A stretch of DNA of 64,000 nucleotides from Streptomyces thinghirensis (GCA_021502835.1 JAKFGP010000021.1:1-64000), one strand, 5' to 3'. Positions 11,117 to 21,592 are shown, counted from the stretch's first letter. A program made the numbers and translations. Notes: a model not told the origin generated them from the sequence alone.

Positions 11117-11466
11117 GTCGTGTTCCTCGCGTCCGGTTGATCGCTGTGGGGGTACAGACCGGCGGTCCTCTCCGGGTGCGCTTCGGCGACCGTCACATCC
11201 ATAGACCCGGCACGCTTCCGAAACTCATCGTTGTGCCGACCACGGGCGGCGCTGACCACTCGATTGGCAGGTGGTCAACGAGCGATGGCGCGAGGCGGAG
11301 CCGCCAGCGCCCGCGCCTCGCCGGAGAACTCCGCTCTTGACACCCGCGCCGACAGCCATCACATACTGACGGCCAAATCGATTTCGCCAAATCGATTGGC
11401 TCTCTCGTCCAGGGAGCCTGATCGCTGCTTCACCCGAGCGTGCTGTGGTCCCGAACGGAGTCCATC
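11117..11466. other. Intergenic region between divergent DHFR-like and NCS2 permease genes
   Basis: No ORF with recognisable protein features on either strand. It should hold the promoters of the two divergent genes. A tandem 12-bp repeat with a 14-bp period lies at 11372-11397 and is listed separately. The exact start of the permease is uncertain, so part of this stretch, or of the first 200 bp of the next gene, could be leader sequence. Confidence 0.5.
11372..11397. repeat. Tandem operator-like repeat upstream of the permease
   Basis: GCCAAATCGATT occurs at 11372-11383 and again at 11386-11397. Each copy contains the palindromic core AATCGATT. It lies about 70 bp upstream of the proposed permease start, a position suited to a regulator site. 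No factor can be named. Confidence 0.5.
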
Positions 11467-13014
11467 GTGTCCAGTGCCCACCAGAGCCGGCCGCCGCAGG
11501 CCGGCGGTACCGACCAACCCCGTCGCCCGGTCACGCCGAGCGCGCGAGGCCGGCCCACCGGGTCCGCCGACCCTCCCACCAGTGCACCACCCCGGCGAGC
11601 CTCACCACCTCGCCGGAGTCAAACACCGGCAGTACCGGCTCCACAGCCGGAGACGGCGAACGCCGCGCGTCCACCCCGTGGACGAGACGCATCCTCCTGC
11701 ATCGTGCTCTTCGGTGTCCAACACGTTCTCGTGATGGGCCGCCACGCCGATATCCGCGATCTTCCTGATGAGCGCCACCCTGAGGGCTCGACCCCGGCCT
11801 CACCGTCGACCTCTGTCGGCGACGCTTCGTCCTCTCCCGGCGTCGGCTCGCTCATCCAGTCCGCTCGACCCCCTGGAAGTTCGGGCGGCGGCTGCCGTTC
11901 ATGATGCTACGGGGCGGGGCCCCGCTGATCCTCTTCCTCGCGATCCGCCGAACAGCACGGCCTCGCGCACGGCCGGCGGTGCCAGTGATCCTGACGGCGG
12001 CGTTCTGCTTCGTCGTGCAATGCTCGGTGTTTCTCTCGCCTGCTCCAGGTTCTTCCCCGCCCTCGTCATCGGCACGATGATCGTCATCGTGGGCGTCAAC
12101 CTGGTGAAAGTCGGCGCGGTCCTCGCTCACCGGACCCCCGGCCTCGCCGAGCTTCGCCGATCCGGGCAACCTCGGTCTCGGCATGGCGACCGATCGGATT
12201 CACCATCGCCTTCTACCTGCTCTTCACCGGCGTTCTGCGCCAACTGGCCGTGATGCTCGGCCTGCTGGCCAACACCGCGCTCGCCGCGGTGACCGGCGCG
12301 ATCGACCCCGGCCGTCTCGCCGACGGACAGGTGGTGAACCTTCCGCAACCGTGATGCCTTCGGCACGCCGGGAGTTCAACCTGGTCGCCGCGCTGCCCTG
12401 ATGCTCTACAGCCTGGCCTCGATGGCCGAAGCTACCGGCCAGACCGTCATCAACGCCGAGGCCGTGGGCAAGAAGATCGACAAGCGCACCGACGTGCCGA
12501 AGACCGTCCGGGGCGACGGTTTCACCTCGCTCGCGGGACATCCTTCGTCGGCCTGCCGCTCATGGTCACCAGCGGCGAGAACATCGGCATCGTGCGCGTC
12601 ACCGGCGTCCGCAGCCGATTGTCACCGGCGGGTGGCCGGGATCGTACTCAGTCGTCATCGGACTCCTGGCGCCCGTCACCCGTGCGATCAGTGTGATTCC
12701 CTCCGCGGTCGTCGGCGGCACCGCCATGGTCGTCTTCGCCGTCATCACCGTGCTCGGCATTCAGATGCTCGGCCGCTCGGACCTCGACCGGCACACCAGC
12801 ACCTTCGTCGTCGCCGTAGCGCTCGCCGCCCGGGCTGCTGCCCATCCTGGTGCCCGGCGTCTACGGCGGTTCCCGCCCAACGTCCGCATCCTCCTCGAAA
12901 GCGGCGTCGCCGTCGGCTGCCGCGTCGCGGCCGTCCTCAACGTCCTCTTTCCACCACGTCAGGCCGGGCATCGCCGCGCGGCTGACCTCCACTCGTACAG
13001 AAAGCGACCGATGA
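11467..13014 (+). CDS. Xanthine/uracil permease family (NCS2) transporter, frameshifted
   Basis: Nucleobase:cation symporter-2 that imports purines or related bases. Recognisable segments across frames are VLFGVQHVLVM (about 11705), PLILFLAI (about 11928), FFPALVIGTMIVIVGVNLVK (about 12052-12110), SLASMAEATGQT (about 12410) and the conserved GLPLMVTSGENIG (about 12552-12590). These are followed by VIGLLAPVTRAISVIPSAVVGG. It ends TRTESDR at TGA 13012-13014, sharing ATGA with the next gene. The N-terminus is uncertain: GTG 11467 is used, but family alignment suggests that the conserved part begins near 11660. At least eight indels. Confidence 0.85.
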
Positions 13015-14417
13015 ACCAGAATCGACCGCGACGCACTCGCCGCCCCGGAGCCGCCCTGCTCGCGCCCGACACCGTCCTGCTGCCCGAAGGCCCGGTCGGC
13101 GGGGTGGGCCGTACTGGTGGACGGCGGACTCTTCGAGGCCCTCGGACGGTGGACGAACTCGAGGCCCGATACCCGGAGTCGCGGACCGTGGGGCTGCCCG
13201 GTCATGTGCTGATGCGGGATTTGTCGATGCCCACCACCACCTCACCCAGAGCTTCGGCGCCGCCCCTCGCCTTCGGTGAACCCTCGGAGATCTTCCGCCG
13301 GGTCTGGGTGCCGCTGGAAGGGGCGCTGGACGAGGAATCGGCCTACACGGCGGCAAACTGGCGGCGCTCGAAGCCCTGCGCGGAGGGTTCACCACCGTCA
13401 CCGACGCCGGAACGCGCGCCGACGTCGACGTGGACGTGGTCGCGTCGGCCGCGCGGGACGCGGGGAATCCGCTGCGTACTCGGTCTCGTCTGCAACGACG
13501 CCGATGGGGAGACGAAGCAGATCACCGGGCCGTACTCGAGAACGCCGAGAAACACCTCGCCCGCTACGACGGCGTATCCGCTCGTCCACCCCTCCTCGCC
13601 GTCTCCATCCCGAGGCGGCCCACCGAGCGAACCCTGCACGACACCGCCCGCCTGGCCGCCGAGGCCAGGGGCGGTCGTGCAGATCCACGTCAACGAACAC
13701 CTGGCCGGCGTGGAGCGTTCCCTGGTACGCCACGGGCTGCGGCCCCTCGAACACCTGCACCGCGTCGGCGCCCTCGGCCCTCAGCTGCTCGCCGCGCACG
13801 CCACGCCCTCACCCCGCGCGAGCTGTCCCTCCTCGCCGACACCGGGGCCGCCGTCAGTTACAACCCGGTCGCCAGCGCGTGGAAGACAGCGGTCGCGCCG
13901 GCGACCGACATGACGAGCGCGGCATCCGCGTCGGGCTCGGTACCGACGGCGCCCGGGGCGACGGTTTCCGTCTCACGGAGGCCGCCGAGTTTGCCCAGCG
14001 GCTGGCGTACGGCCTGGTCACCGGCGACTCGTCGTGCGGCGCCGGCTGGACCTGGCTGGAACACGCCACGGGCGGGGGAGCGGACGCCGTCGGGCTCGGC
14101 ACCCGCACCGGTAGCCCGTCGCACCGGGCAGAGCCGCCGACTTCCTCCTCGTCGACGTCGACACGCCCGAACTCGCGCTCTCCTGGGACCTGCCGTGGGA
14201 ACTCGTCGGCGCGGCAACCGCGACCAGATCACCGCCGTCTTTCGTCGCCGGCCGCCTACGCATGTGGCACGGCCGCCCCACCGACTGGGACGGTGACGCG
14301 CTGGTGCGGCGCGCGACGGAACTGGCCCGCACCGCCGTCGCCGAGGCGGGCATCGTCCGGGCGCATCCCACCTCCACAGCGGCACGGGCGCTGCGCCGGT
14401 ACACGAGCGGAACGTGA
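13011..14417 (+). CDS. Amidohydrolase of the 8-oxoguanine / hydroxy-triazine deaminase type, frameshifted
   Basis: Metal-dependent cytosolic deaminase of the ATZ/TRZ superfamily. Metal ligands are legible across frames: DAHHHLTQS (HxH, about 13225-13252), QIHVNEHL (about 13680), LLAAHAT (about 13790) and GLGTDGxRGDGF (catalytic Asp, about 13935-13970). GDSSCGAGWTWLEHATGG follows near 14026. Start ATG 13011 overlaps the permease stop, and stop TGA 14415-14417 overlaps the next start, so the three genes form a tight operon. Paired with an NCS2 permease, an oxidised purine or a structurally similar base is the likely substrate (inference). Confidence 0.85.
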
Positions 14418-15132
14418 TCCGGGTGAGCTGGCAGCCATTGATCGTCCTTGCCCTGACGGTGGCCGTCGCCGCGTTCGTCCAGGGGCAGCGGGCTCGGTTC
14501 GCGCTGATCGTCGCGCCCGTGGCCGGCATCCTCGCCCCGGGCCTGGTACAGTCTTCGTCCTGGCGTCGATGATCCCGCTCAACCTGTACGTCGCCTGGCG
14601 CGAAGGACCTCGCTCGACCTGCGCAGGGCGGGCTGGATCATCGGGGCCTCGCCTCGCCGCCACCCCCGCCGGGCTGGCACTGCTCTGGCTGATCCCGGAG
14701 CGCAGCCTCGGCGTGTTCGTGGGCGTCGCGGCCGTGCTCGCGGCCGTCGTGAGCCTGTGCCGCGCCGTGTTCCACCGGGGCGGGCCGCCTACGTCGGCGC
14801 GGGCGCGGTGACCGAGCCTGACGGAGACGGCGACCGGCGTCGGCCGGGCCACCGCTCGCCCTGGCTACCGGCACCGGTCGCCCGCCGAACTGCGCTCCCA
14901 CCGTCGCCGCCTGCTTCCTCGTCGGCGAGGTCCCTCTCTGGCGCTGCTGTTCGCAGCCGGGAAGGCGGAGGTCTCGGAGCTCGGCTGGGCGGTCGCACCA
15001 CTACCGGCGCTCCGCGGTGGGCGCCGATGACTCAACCGTCTGGTGCACCACCGTCTGGACGCCCGCAGGATGCGCCTGTGCGTGCTGGTGTTCGCCCTGG
15101 TCTCCGGGATCGTCCTGATGCTCGGATTCTGA
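14414..15132 (+). CDS. TauE/SafE-family sulfite exporter-like membrane protein, frameshifted
   Basis: Eight-helix anion exporter family (formerly DUF81). GTG 14414 overlaps the deaminase stop (GTGA). Hydrophobic segments include PLIVLALTVAVAAFVQG, VFVLASMIPLNLYVAWREG, LGVFVGVAAVLAAVVSLCRA and LCVLVFALVSGIVLMLGF, ending at TGA 15130-15132. The internal PPLALATG-like motif region near 14850 is typical of the family. Its role in a purine operon is not obvious; it could export an anion released by the pathway. Confidence 0.8.
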
Positions 15133-15150
15133 ACGGCGCCGGGCGAGGCG

Positions 15151-16189
15151 TCAGCCCGCAGAAGCCCGTACCGACGAGGCACGGGCGATCACTCGCGGCT
15201 CCGGGGACACCGCCACCGACGGCGTGGCGGTGTTCCCGCGCAGCCGCCCCAGCAGCAACTCCACCGCGTCGGACGCCGCCCGCTCCAGATGCAGGTGGAC
15301 CGCGGTCAGGGGCGGTTCTGCAGGTGCGGGCGCGCAGGCCGTCGTAGCGGGTGACGACCATGACGTCGTCCGGTACGGAACGCCCTTGTCGCGGATCGCC
15401 CGGACCAGCGCCCACGGCGAAGGCGTCGACCAGCGCGCACACCGCGTCGATGCCCGGATGCCCGGCGAGCAGCGCGGCGCAGGCCTCGTAACCGGCCTGC
15501 TCACCACCCGACTCGGCGACCCGTGCCACGACCGGCGTCCAGCCGTGCTCCCGCGCCATGCGCTCATAGGCGGCGAGCGCGTCGACGGACGAGTGCCGCG
15601 AACCGGACCCCACGATCAGCGCCGGTCGAGTCGCGCCCTGCTCGTGCAGGTGCCGCAGCAGCAGCTCCGCCACCCGCCCGCCGCGCAGGTCCACGTACGG
15701 GACGTCCTCGTCGGGCGGCATCGGCTGCCGAGGACGCCACGTACGGCAGGCCGCGCTCGCTGACTGCGCCGCCGCCGCGTCCGCCGCGTCCGGTTCGATG
15801 CGATGGCCCCGTCGATGTCCAACGGATACAGCGCCAACCCGATTGCACGGGCGGAACGAGCACGAGGGCGAAGCCGTGCGACAGGGCACTCGCGCGCCGC
15901 GCCGCAACCTCCACGTAGAACCCGAGCGGGGACGGTCCGCCCGCCACGGCGAACGGCATCGAGGACGCGAGCGCGATCGCCTTCGCCTGTCCGCGGCGCA
16001 GTCGCTGCGCCCGGAGATTGGGCCGGTACCCGAGCTCTGTCGCGGCCTGCCTGGCCGCGTTCCCGGGTCCGGGGGGTCGACCTTGCCGAGTCCGTTGAGG
16101 GGCGTGGACACGGTCGTTCGTGACACCCCCGGCGACGCGAGCCAGGTCGGCGATCGTCGGCTGTTTCGACCGGGAGCGGAGCGGCCATC
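15151..16189 (-). CDS. LacI-family transcriptional regulator, frameshifted
   Basis: DNA-binding repressor with a sugar-type sensor domain. The HTH reads PTIADLARVAGVSRTTVST followed by LNGLGKV, and the hinge reads LGYRPNLRAQRLRRGQAKAI. The sensor domain includes DGAI near 15810, VPYVDLRGGRVAELLLRHLH (about 15650-15710) and GIDAVCALVDAFAVGAV. It ends VIARASSVRASAG at the stop at 15151. ATG 16189 (MAAPL) is the likely start, with a one-base shift just after it. It converges on the TauE gene with an 18-bp gap. It may control the purine operon or the lectin-bearing sialidase upstream of it. Confidence 0.85.
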
Positions 16190-16654
16190 CGCGCGGACTC
16201 TCCTCGCTGGCGGGAAAGAGTGGACTCGACCATCTTCCCGACCCGACCCCGCCGGCGCGCACCGGCGCCGGGGACAGGACTCCCGAGCCGCCCGACGCCG
16301 CAGTCCTCCGCCGCCGACCGGGCAGCCCGGACCGGGAGCGTGCGGAGCCTCCCAGGCGGATGCTTTCGAGGGACCCCGGACGGCCTGCCGGGAGTCCTGA
16401 TCGAGGTGGACTGTGGCCGACATGGCGAAGGCCCATGTCGTCCAGTCGCCGGCAGGACGGGTGGCTCATGTCGTCGGAGAGATGCGGGAAAGGCAGACCG
16501 GTGTTGTGGGCCCGAGCCAGGAGGGCGTCGGGTCGGTGGCGGTCCCGAGCGCCAGCGGCGGCGGGGCACAGGAGCGCGGACAGGGAGCGCCTCCCGGCTC
16601 TGACCGGGGAGGCGCCTCCCTCGGGCTCGGCCACATGCGGCCGGACGGCCCGGG
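16190..16654. other. Non-coding gap between LacI and sialidase genes
   Basis: No supported gene. It contains the promoter of the LacI gene and, at 16587-16621, a terminator-like hairpin for the sialidase. Long open frames on the minus strand here have no family features and read as high-GC shadows. Confidence 0.5.
16587..16621 (-). terminator. Hairpin terminator downstream of the sialidase gene
   Basis: GGGAGCGCCTCCCGG is followed by a 7-nt loop and then CCGGGGAGGCGCCTCCC; the arms pair along about 14 bp with one bulge. It lies 34 bp past the sialidase stop codon in the direction of its transcription. No T-tract is present, as is common in Streptomyces terminators. Confidence 0.65.
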
Positions 16655-18363
16655 TCAGGCCCGTTGCAGTCTCCAGATCTGAGGCTGCAGACCATTGACG
16701 TCCACTGCTGCACGTTGCCGCCAGGTTCCCGCGAACCCTCCGCCACGTCCAGGCACTGGCCGCTGGAGCGGGGCGATCAGCCGGTAGTAACCCCGGCCCA
16801 CGTTCTCCAGCCTCCAGTCCTGCGCGGAGGAACCGTTGCAGTACCACTGCCGGACGTTCGTACCCGGCACCGCTGAGCCGTTCGCCACGTCCAGGCGGTG
16901 ACCGCTGTTACGGCCGGTCAGCGTGGAGTGGCCGCCGTCACGGGCGCGCAGCCTCCAGTCCTGCGGACCCATGCCGTTGCAACTCCACTGCTGGACATTC
17001 CCGCCGGCGGGGCGAGAGTCGCCGGCGACGTCGAGGCAGTGCCCGCTGTTGGCGTTCACCAGTCGGTAGAGAGCGCGCCGTCGATTATTCCGGCCGCGTC
17101 TCCGCTGCCGGTGAGCCCGCCGGTCCCGTAGTAGGCCCGGCACGTCGTGCCGTCGAAGTCGGTGGCGATCTGGAGGACCCGGCGGCCGTCGGCCGACGGG
17201 GAGCAGCGGCGACTGTAGTTCTGGCAGTAGTTCACTCCCGGGTTCGGCACGGCCACCGGTGAGTCGATCTCGTACCACGGACCGCTGCCGTTCTCCGTGT
17301 TGACGAGGATCGTCCGGCCGCTGTCCGCCGCCGGAGTGCCAGTCGCGGTTGAGAAGCCGTTGCCCGATCAGGAGCAGCCGTCCGTTCGGAGCGACGCCGT
17401 CCGGCGACGGTGCCCGGCGATGGTCGGTGCGGCGCGGAAGTACTTGCCGTCGACGGTCTCCGGGCGGAACCCGAGCGACGCGGGATCCCCCAGTCCCAGC
17501 CGTCGGCGGAGGTCCGGAAGTGCACCACGCATTGGTACTCGGCCGCCGGGGCTGCAGATCTCGTAGCTCATGAAGTACGTGCCGTTCGGCAGCTTCCGCA
17601 CCACCGGCATACCGGGGCGGTCGGCCGACCAGCCACTCGCCACGGTGTTGTGGTGTCCCTCCCCGGTGCACCCCGTCGTAGCTCCGCGCCGCGGCAAGGT
17701 TCTGGCTGTGTCCGGGGTCCGTCTCATCGGCGTAGTGGCAGACCAGCGCGCCGTCCTCGGCCACCGAGAACTCCGGTTCCCACAGGCCGCCCGTGCCGTT
17801 CGCGACGGCGCACGGGGACAGGTAGGAGCGGGTGCGTCCAGCGTCTTCGCTGCGCCAGACCCGCAGCGCCATCCGCCGGTCCTGTTCGTCCTGGCCGGCG
17901 GAGGAGAGCCCAGAGCAGGGTGCCGGCCGGCATCGAACCCACCTGCCGCGGCAACTCGAACGGCGTGGCGCAGCGAGGGCCACTTGGCCTGCGGCGGACT
18001 ATGCGGGATCGGAAAACACCCTGCCCACCTCGCGGAAGGACGCCCCGGAATCGGTGCTCTCGTGAATGGCGCCGACGCCGTTGTCGCCGTCGAAGAAGTG
18101 ACGACACTTGCCAAGGACGCGTCCGTTCGCCGTACCACTGTGTGCGAGCCGGATAGCACGCAGGTACAACCCCGTACCGTCGCGCAAGGGTATCGCCCGT
18201 GGCCGCGGGGGAGGCTGTCGGATTCGCAGCGGTGGCCGGTGGAGCGCTCGCAGCCGCCGGCACGGTGAGCCCCAGGGTGAACAGGCCGGTCAGGGTCAGA
18301 AGCAGTACGACTCGTGCGCGAGAGCCCTCGACGTCTGGGGAGTGTGACAGGCGGAGGGAACAT
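16655..18363 (-). CDS. Secreted sialidase-fold (BNR/Asp-box) glycosidase with ricin B lectin domain, frameshifted
   Basis: Exported carbohydrate-active enzyme of about 569 aa. From ATG 18363 the protein has a signal peptide (VVLLLTLTGLFTLGLTVPAA) followed by a six-bladed propeller with Asp-box repeats: STDSGASF near 18045, SEDAGRT near 17840 and TSADGWDWG near 17500. There is also an FMSYEICSPGGR motif and YRLVNANSGHCLDVAG (about 17050). The last 170 residues form a ricin-type beta-trefoil with three QxW lobes: GNVQQWSCNG, TNVRQWYCNG and GNVQQW. The stop is at 16655-16657. Linkage specificity is unknown; sialidases and related arabinan- or galactan-acting enzymes share this fold. The promoter carries two identical palindromes (18414-18452). 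Confidence 0.85.
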
Positions 18364-18695
18364 CGCGGTCTTCCTTCCTGCGGGAACAAATCCGCGCCAG
18401 GCTAGAGCGGCAGTACATCGATGTAAATCGGAGTGGGGAGTACATCGATGTAAACCGCTCCGCCGAGCGCGGCACGATGACCCGGCGACGACTGGAGGGA
18501 GGCCGGGTGCCGCTGGAGCACCGGACGATGGTCGAGCAGCGCGCAAGGACGCAGCGGCTGTCGGGTCACGAGGAATGTGAGGACGTGTGCGATGAGTTTC
18601 GGTGTCTTCGGCAGTCTGTAAGAAGAAAGCCGAAAACGAAAGCAGGAACTGAAAGCGTCTCGATCCATGACGGGAGTAGGAAGCAGGTGGATTCC
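18364..18695. other. Divergent promoter region
   Basis: Contains the twin operators and, toward the right end (about 18590-18690), a comparatively A-rich stretch likely to include the promoter and ribosome-binding site of the VOC gene. No supported ORF. Confidence 0.5.
18414..18452. promoter_or_regulatory. Twin palindromic operators upstream of the sialidase gene
   Basis: TACATCGATGTA, a perfect 12-bp palindrome, occurs at 18414-18425 and 18441-18452, with a centre-to-centre distance of 27 bp. Both copies are extended by GAGT/CAGT and AAA. They lie 51-89 bp upstream of the sialidase start codon. The central CG and the size match LacI-family operators. Confidence 0.75.
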
Positions 18696-19179
18696 ATGGA
18701 CGTCACGCGCGTGCTGATGGTCGCGCCGGTCGGGGACGTCGACGTAGCGGTGGCTTGGTACGAACGGCTGCTGCGCCGTCCGGCAGACGCTCGCCCCATG
18801 CCGTCGTTGGCCGGTGGCACCTCACCTCGGGCGTCGCTGGCTTCGGGTCTTCGAGGACCCCGAGCAGGCCTATCGAGCCTGCTGAACCTGGAGGTGCCGA
18901 TCTGGACGCAGGCTCTGGCCGGACTCGTCGGAGCGCGGTCTGACGGCAGGGCCGGTACAGACCGGCGGGGAGCGAACCCGCTTCGCGCTGCGCTCGACGA
19001 CCCCGACGGCAATCAGGATCACCTTGTTGGAGAACCCGGTGGTCTGGACCGGGCAGGCCCTCACCCGGTTCCGCCGCCGGGCGCTGCACCAGCCGGCGCC
19101 TGTCCGCCCTCACCGAGCGCCGCCGGGCCCAGGCTACGTAGCCTTGAACACAGGAAGAGGAGAAGGAGCTCTGGCATGA
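18696..19179 (+). CDS. VOC (glyoxalase/bleomycin-resistance) superfamily protein, frameshifted
   Basis: Small metal-binding fold protein. ATG 18696 opens MDVTRVLMVAPVGDVDVAVA followed by WYERLL, the usual first beta-alpha unit. Later segments are VFEDPEQAG (about 18850), SLLNLEVPDLDA (about 18880) and ALDDPDGNQITLLENPV (about 18990-19040). Function may be dioxygenase, lyase or drug-binding; nothing distinguishes these here. The end is uncertain: TGA 19177-19179 in the last readable frame overlaps the next ATG (ATGA), or the protein ends earlier near 19141. Confidence 0.7.
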
Positions 19180-19814
19180 CGCCGAAGGAGCCCGCGGCCG
19201 GACAGGAACGCCCGCTACAGCGCCGCGCTCAACCCACGCGCCCCGGCGCGGAGGGCGTCACCGCCACCGACTGGGGGAGGCCCAGCGCCGGCTGCAGGCC
19301 GCCGAGGTCTTCTGCGATCACCACCGTCCGGGCCGGACGGAGCCACAACGGCACGTCACGCCACTGATTCGCCCGCCTGGCACGAGGCGAGTAGCGCTGC
19401 ACTCCAGCACCGCCGACCGGGGGAGCAGAAGGCGGAAGAACCTGGCGGGCAACGCCAGTTTGCAGTCCTCACCACAGGAAGGCGCAACGTCTTCACTCAA
19501 CCAGAAGATCCTCGACATCGTGGTTTCGTAGGGCACAAGGGCGGACGGGATATAACGAGGACCCGGCACGGCAGAACAGAGATAGTCATCGCCGCGTTTG
19601 GAGACGCAGTACGAAGGGAGATCACATTCGTGCTCGCCGGAGGAGCAACTTCTACGGCTTCGGCGACAGCATCCAACAAGCGGCAACGACCTGCTGTTCT
19701 TAAAGGGAGGTGGCACCCGGCAAACGGCGTACGGCTTCGGCGCACGACGGCTCGGGTGTTTCAGCCAACACCCGCTACACCTTCTGCTTACCCTCGAAAG
19801 CAGTCAAAAGTTGA
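19176..19814 (+). CDS. Pyridoxamine-5'-phosphate-oxidase-like flavoprotein, badly frameshifted
   Basis: PPOX-type split-barrel FMN or F420 protein. ATG 19176 follows GAGGAGAAGGAG. Legible pieces across frames are EGVTATDW near 19250, RLQAAEVF, ITTVR near 19317, HVTPLI (about 19360), KNLAGNA (about 19437), VLTTGRRNVF (about 19468), LDIVV (about 19512) and NTRYTFCLPSKAVKS at the end (TGA 19812-19814). This order matches proteins annotated as pyridoxamine 5'-phosphate oxidase family. The density of indels is the highest in the window, so true inactivation cannot be excluded. Confidence 0.6.
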
Positions 19815-20173
19815 TCATGTGACTGCTCGACCAGACCGACGGCGACACCGAAACCCCCCCGGACGCGGAGCCGGTGACGTGGAGACCGCCGTAGCCACCG
19901 CGGGCGCGGGCGGTCTGCGGGATTCCCGCTGAGCATGCGTACCTCGATGGCGTAGACGGCGCCGCGGGCGTGCAGGCGTTCCTGTCCGGCCGGGTCCGGT
20001 TCACGGGCAGGCGCCCCGTGTTCGGCGGACACCGGCCGGGTAAACCATTCCTCCTTAAGGTGGCGCAGGACGACGTTGGCGGACTGCGGGGCACGACAGG
20101 TCCGGTCGAAGGAGTGGGCAGTCCGCACCTGACTTGATCCTACGGCGTCCAGCAGTGATGAGCGGCGTGGAAG
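19815..20173. other. Region without a supported gene
   Basis: An open frame on the minus strand (19775-20128) encodes a 117-aa arginine-rich protein with no family features and overlaps the PPOX gene; I do not accept it as a gene. Nothing else is recognisable. Confidence 0.4.
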
Positions 20174-20510
20174 TCAGTCCAAACCGGTCGCCCAGCCGTC
20201 AGTGCGGAGAGGTCGTTGTTGGCGAGCCGCGACGAAGTCGACTCGGTGCACTGGGACGGGACCGTCGTGGTGTTCCATCACCCGGGCGCGATCGGCCTCG
20301 CCTTCGATGACCTCGTCGTCGATCGAAGCGAACGCACGGCCTTTCGCCCACGCGACGATCCTCGGGCGTCTTCCAGAACCCCACCGCCGGGCTGAACCAG
20401 CGGCGGGCGCGAGGAATGAAGGGCAGTGGAGCCATGCCGGGACTGGCCGCCACAAGAGATGGCTTCGTCGTTCGGGCGGGCTGAGCAGTCAGTTGTTCAG
20501 CGGGCGGTAG
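20174..20510 (-). pseudogene. C-terminal fragment of a HAD-like hydrolase
   Basis: Read right to left, the locus gives WFSPAVGFWKTP, then IVAWAKGRAFASIDDEV (about 20330-20380) and MEHHDGPVPVHRVDF (about 20235-20280), ending TDGWATGLD at 20174. This order (KTP..IVxWAxGRxFAxxDDEV..HHxGPxLxHRVD) is the C-terminal third of small HAD-type phosphatases found in Streptomyces. No N-terminal DxDGTL motif exists upstream, so the N-terminal two-thirds are missing. The identification rests on motif recollection and is moderate. Confidence 0.5.
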
Positions 20511-20674
20511 GTGGCGCCGCCGGAGCTGGACACCGCCCTCCCATGTTGTCTGCTTGGCTCAAGGAGTCTCAAATCCTCGCCGCAATAGGCGTGTTCGTGT
20601 CCAGTGAGGGCAGCCGAGTCTGCAGGCCGGCCTCACTGAATGACGAACCGGTAATCGTTGAAGTGGGGATCTGT

Positions 20675-21592
20675 ATGCGCAGCAGGGGGATGAAGGTCGG
20701 CGCGATCGCGGTCGCCGCGGTCATCGGGAGCGTTGTTCTCGCGGGGTGCGGGGACGACGGTAGAACCGGGGCCAAGGGGGCCGGTGCCTCGGCGAGCGCG
20801 AGCAACTGGCGGCGGCGGCGGTGGTCAGGAGCGGGGTACGTCGGCGGTGCGTGCGGCCTATGACATGTAGAGACGGCTGAAGCCAGAGTCGGCACGGATG
20901 ACGATAAAGATGAAGCTTGCCGCGGAGGGCAGGGCGATCCCTTCCGACGGCAAGGGTGTCATCGACGACCTGGCCGGGGGCGACAGCGTCATGACCATCA
21001 CGGCGCAGGACAAGGCAGCATCGAGCAGCGGGGTGGTCGACCAGGTCCTGTACCAGGAAGGTTCCCGGCCAGGAAGGCTCGCGGGCAGCGACGCCCTGGA
21101 TCAAGATCGACCTGAAGAGGTCGCCGCGCAGCAGGGCGCATGAGCAACCAGCAGATCGGGACGACCCGGCCCGACCGCAGCCTACGCCCAAGGCGATCAC
21201 CGACAAAGGACGTCACCAAGGTCGGCACCGAGAAGATCGACGGAGCCAGCACCAGCACTACAAGGTCTCCGTGGACGTCTCGGAAGCTGCCGGGCGGCGA
21301 GCAGAGATAGAGCGAAGCAGCTCGGCCCGACGCTGCCGATGCAAGGTCTGCGCTCGACGACGGGGGCCGGATGCCCGCCGCCAGCGGATCGACGCCGACC
21401 GTCAAGGCCCCGGCCTCCGCCAAGCCGGACAACAGCGCGTCCCCCCAGCAGCTCAAGATGAGCACGGTGATGCGATTTCTCGGACTTCGGCACCGAGAGT
21501 CAACGCCGAGGCCCCGCCGGCCGACCAGGTTGCCGACACGACCGACGAGGCGCTCCAGGGCGGCCAGCAGCAGAGCTGGCTGGCACTATTAG
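20675..21592 (+). CDS. LppX/LprAFG-like lipoprotein, frameshifted
   Basis: Exported lipoprotein. ATG 20675 (or the ATG at 20690) starts MRSRGMKVGAIAVAAVIG and then SVVLAGCGDDG, with a lipobox LAGC around Cys at about 20745. Downstream are ARMTIKMKLAAEG (about 20893), VMTITAQDK (about 20990), VTKVGTEKIDGAST (about 21212) and YKVSVDVSKLPGGEQ with a frame change (about 21265). KAPASAKPDNSASPQQLKMS follows near 21400. This layout matches the lipoproteins of the LppX/LprAFG or DUF1396 group, which bind lipids or respond to the cell envelope. The C-terminus (DQVADTTDEALQGGQQQ) is followed by ambiguous frames; the end is approximate. Confidence 0.7.

Noticed and set aside
16250..16850. Long minus-strand extension upstream of the LacI start
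   Set aside because: Low-complexity Arg/Gly/Pro sequence running through a terminator hairpin; the LacI protein begins at 16189.
19775..20128. 117-aa minus-strand ORF
   Set aside because: Overlaps the PPOX gene, no recognisable features, composition like shadow frames.
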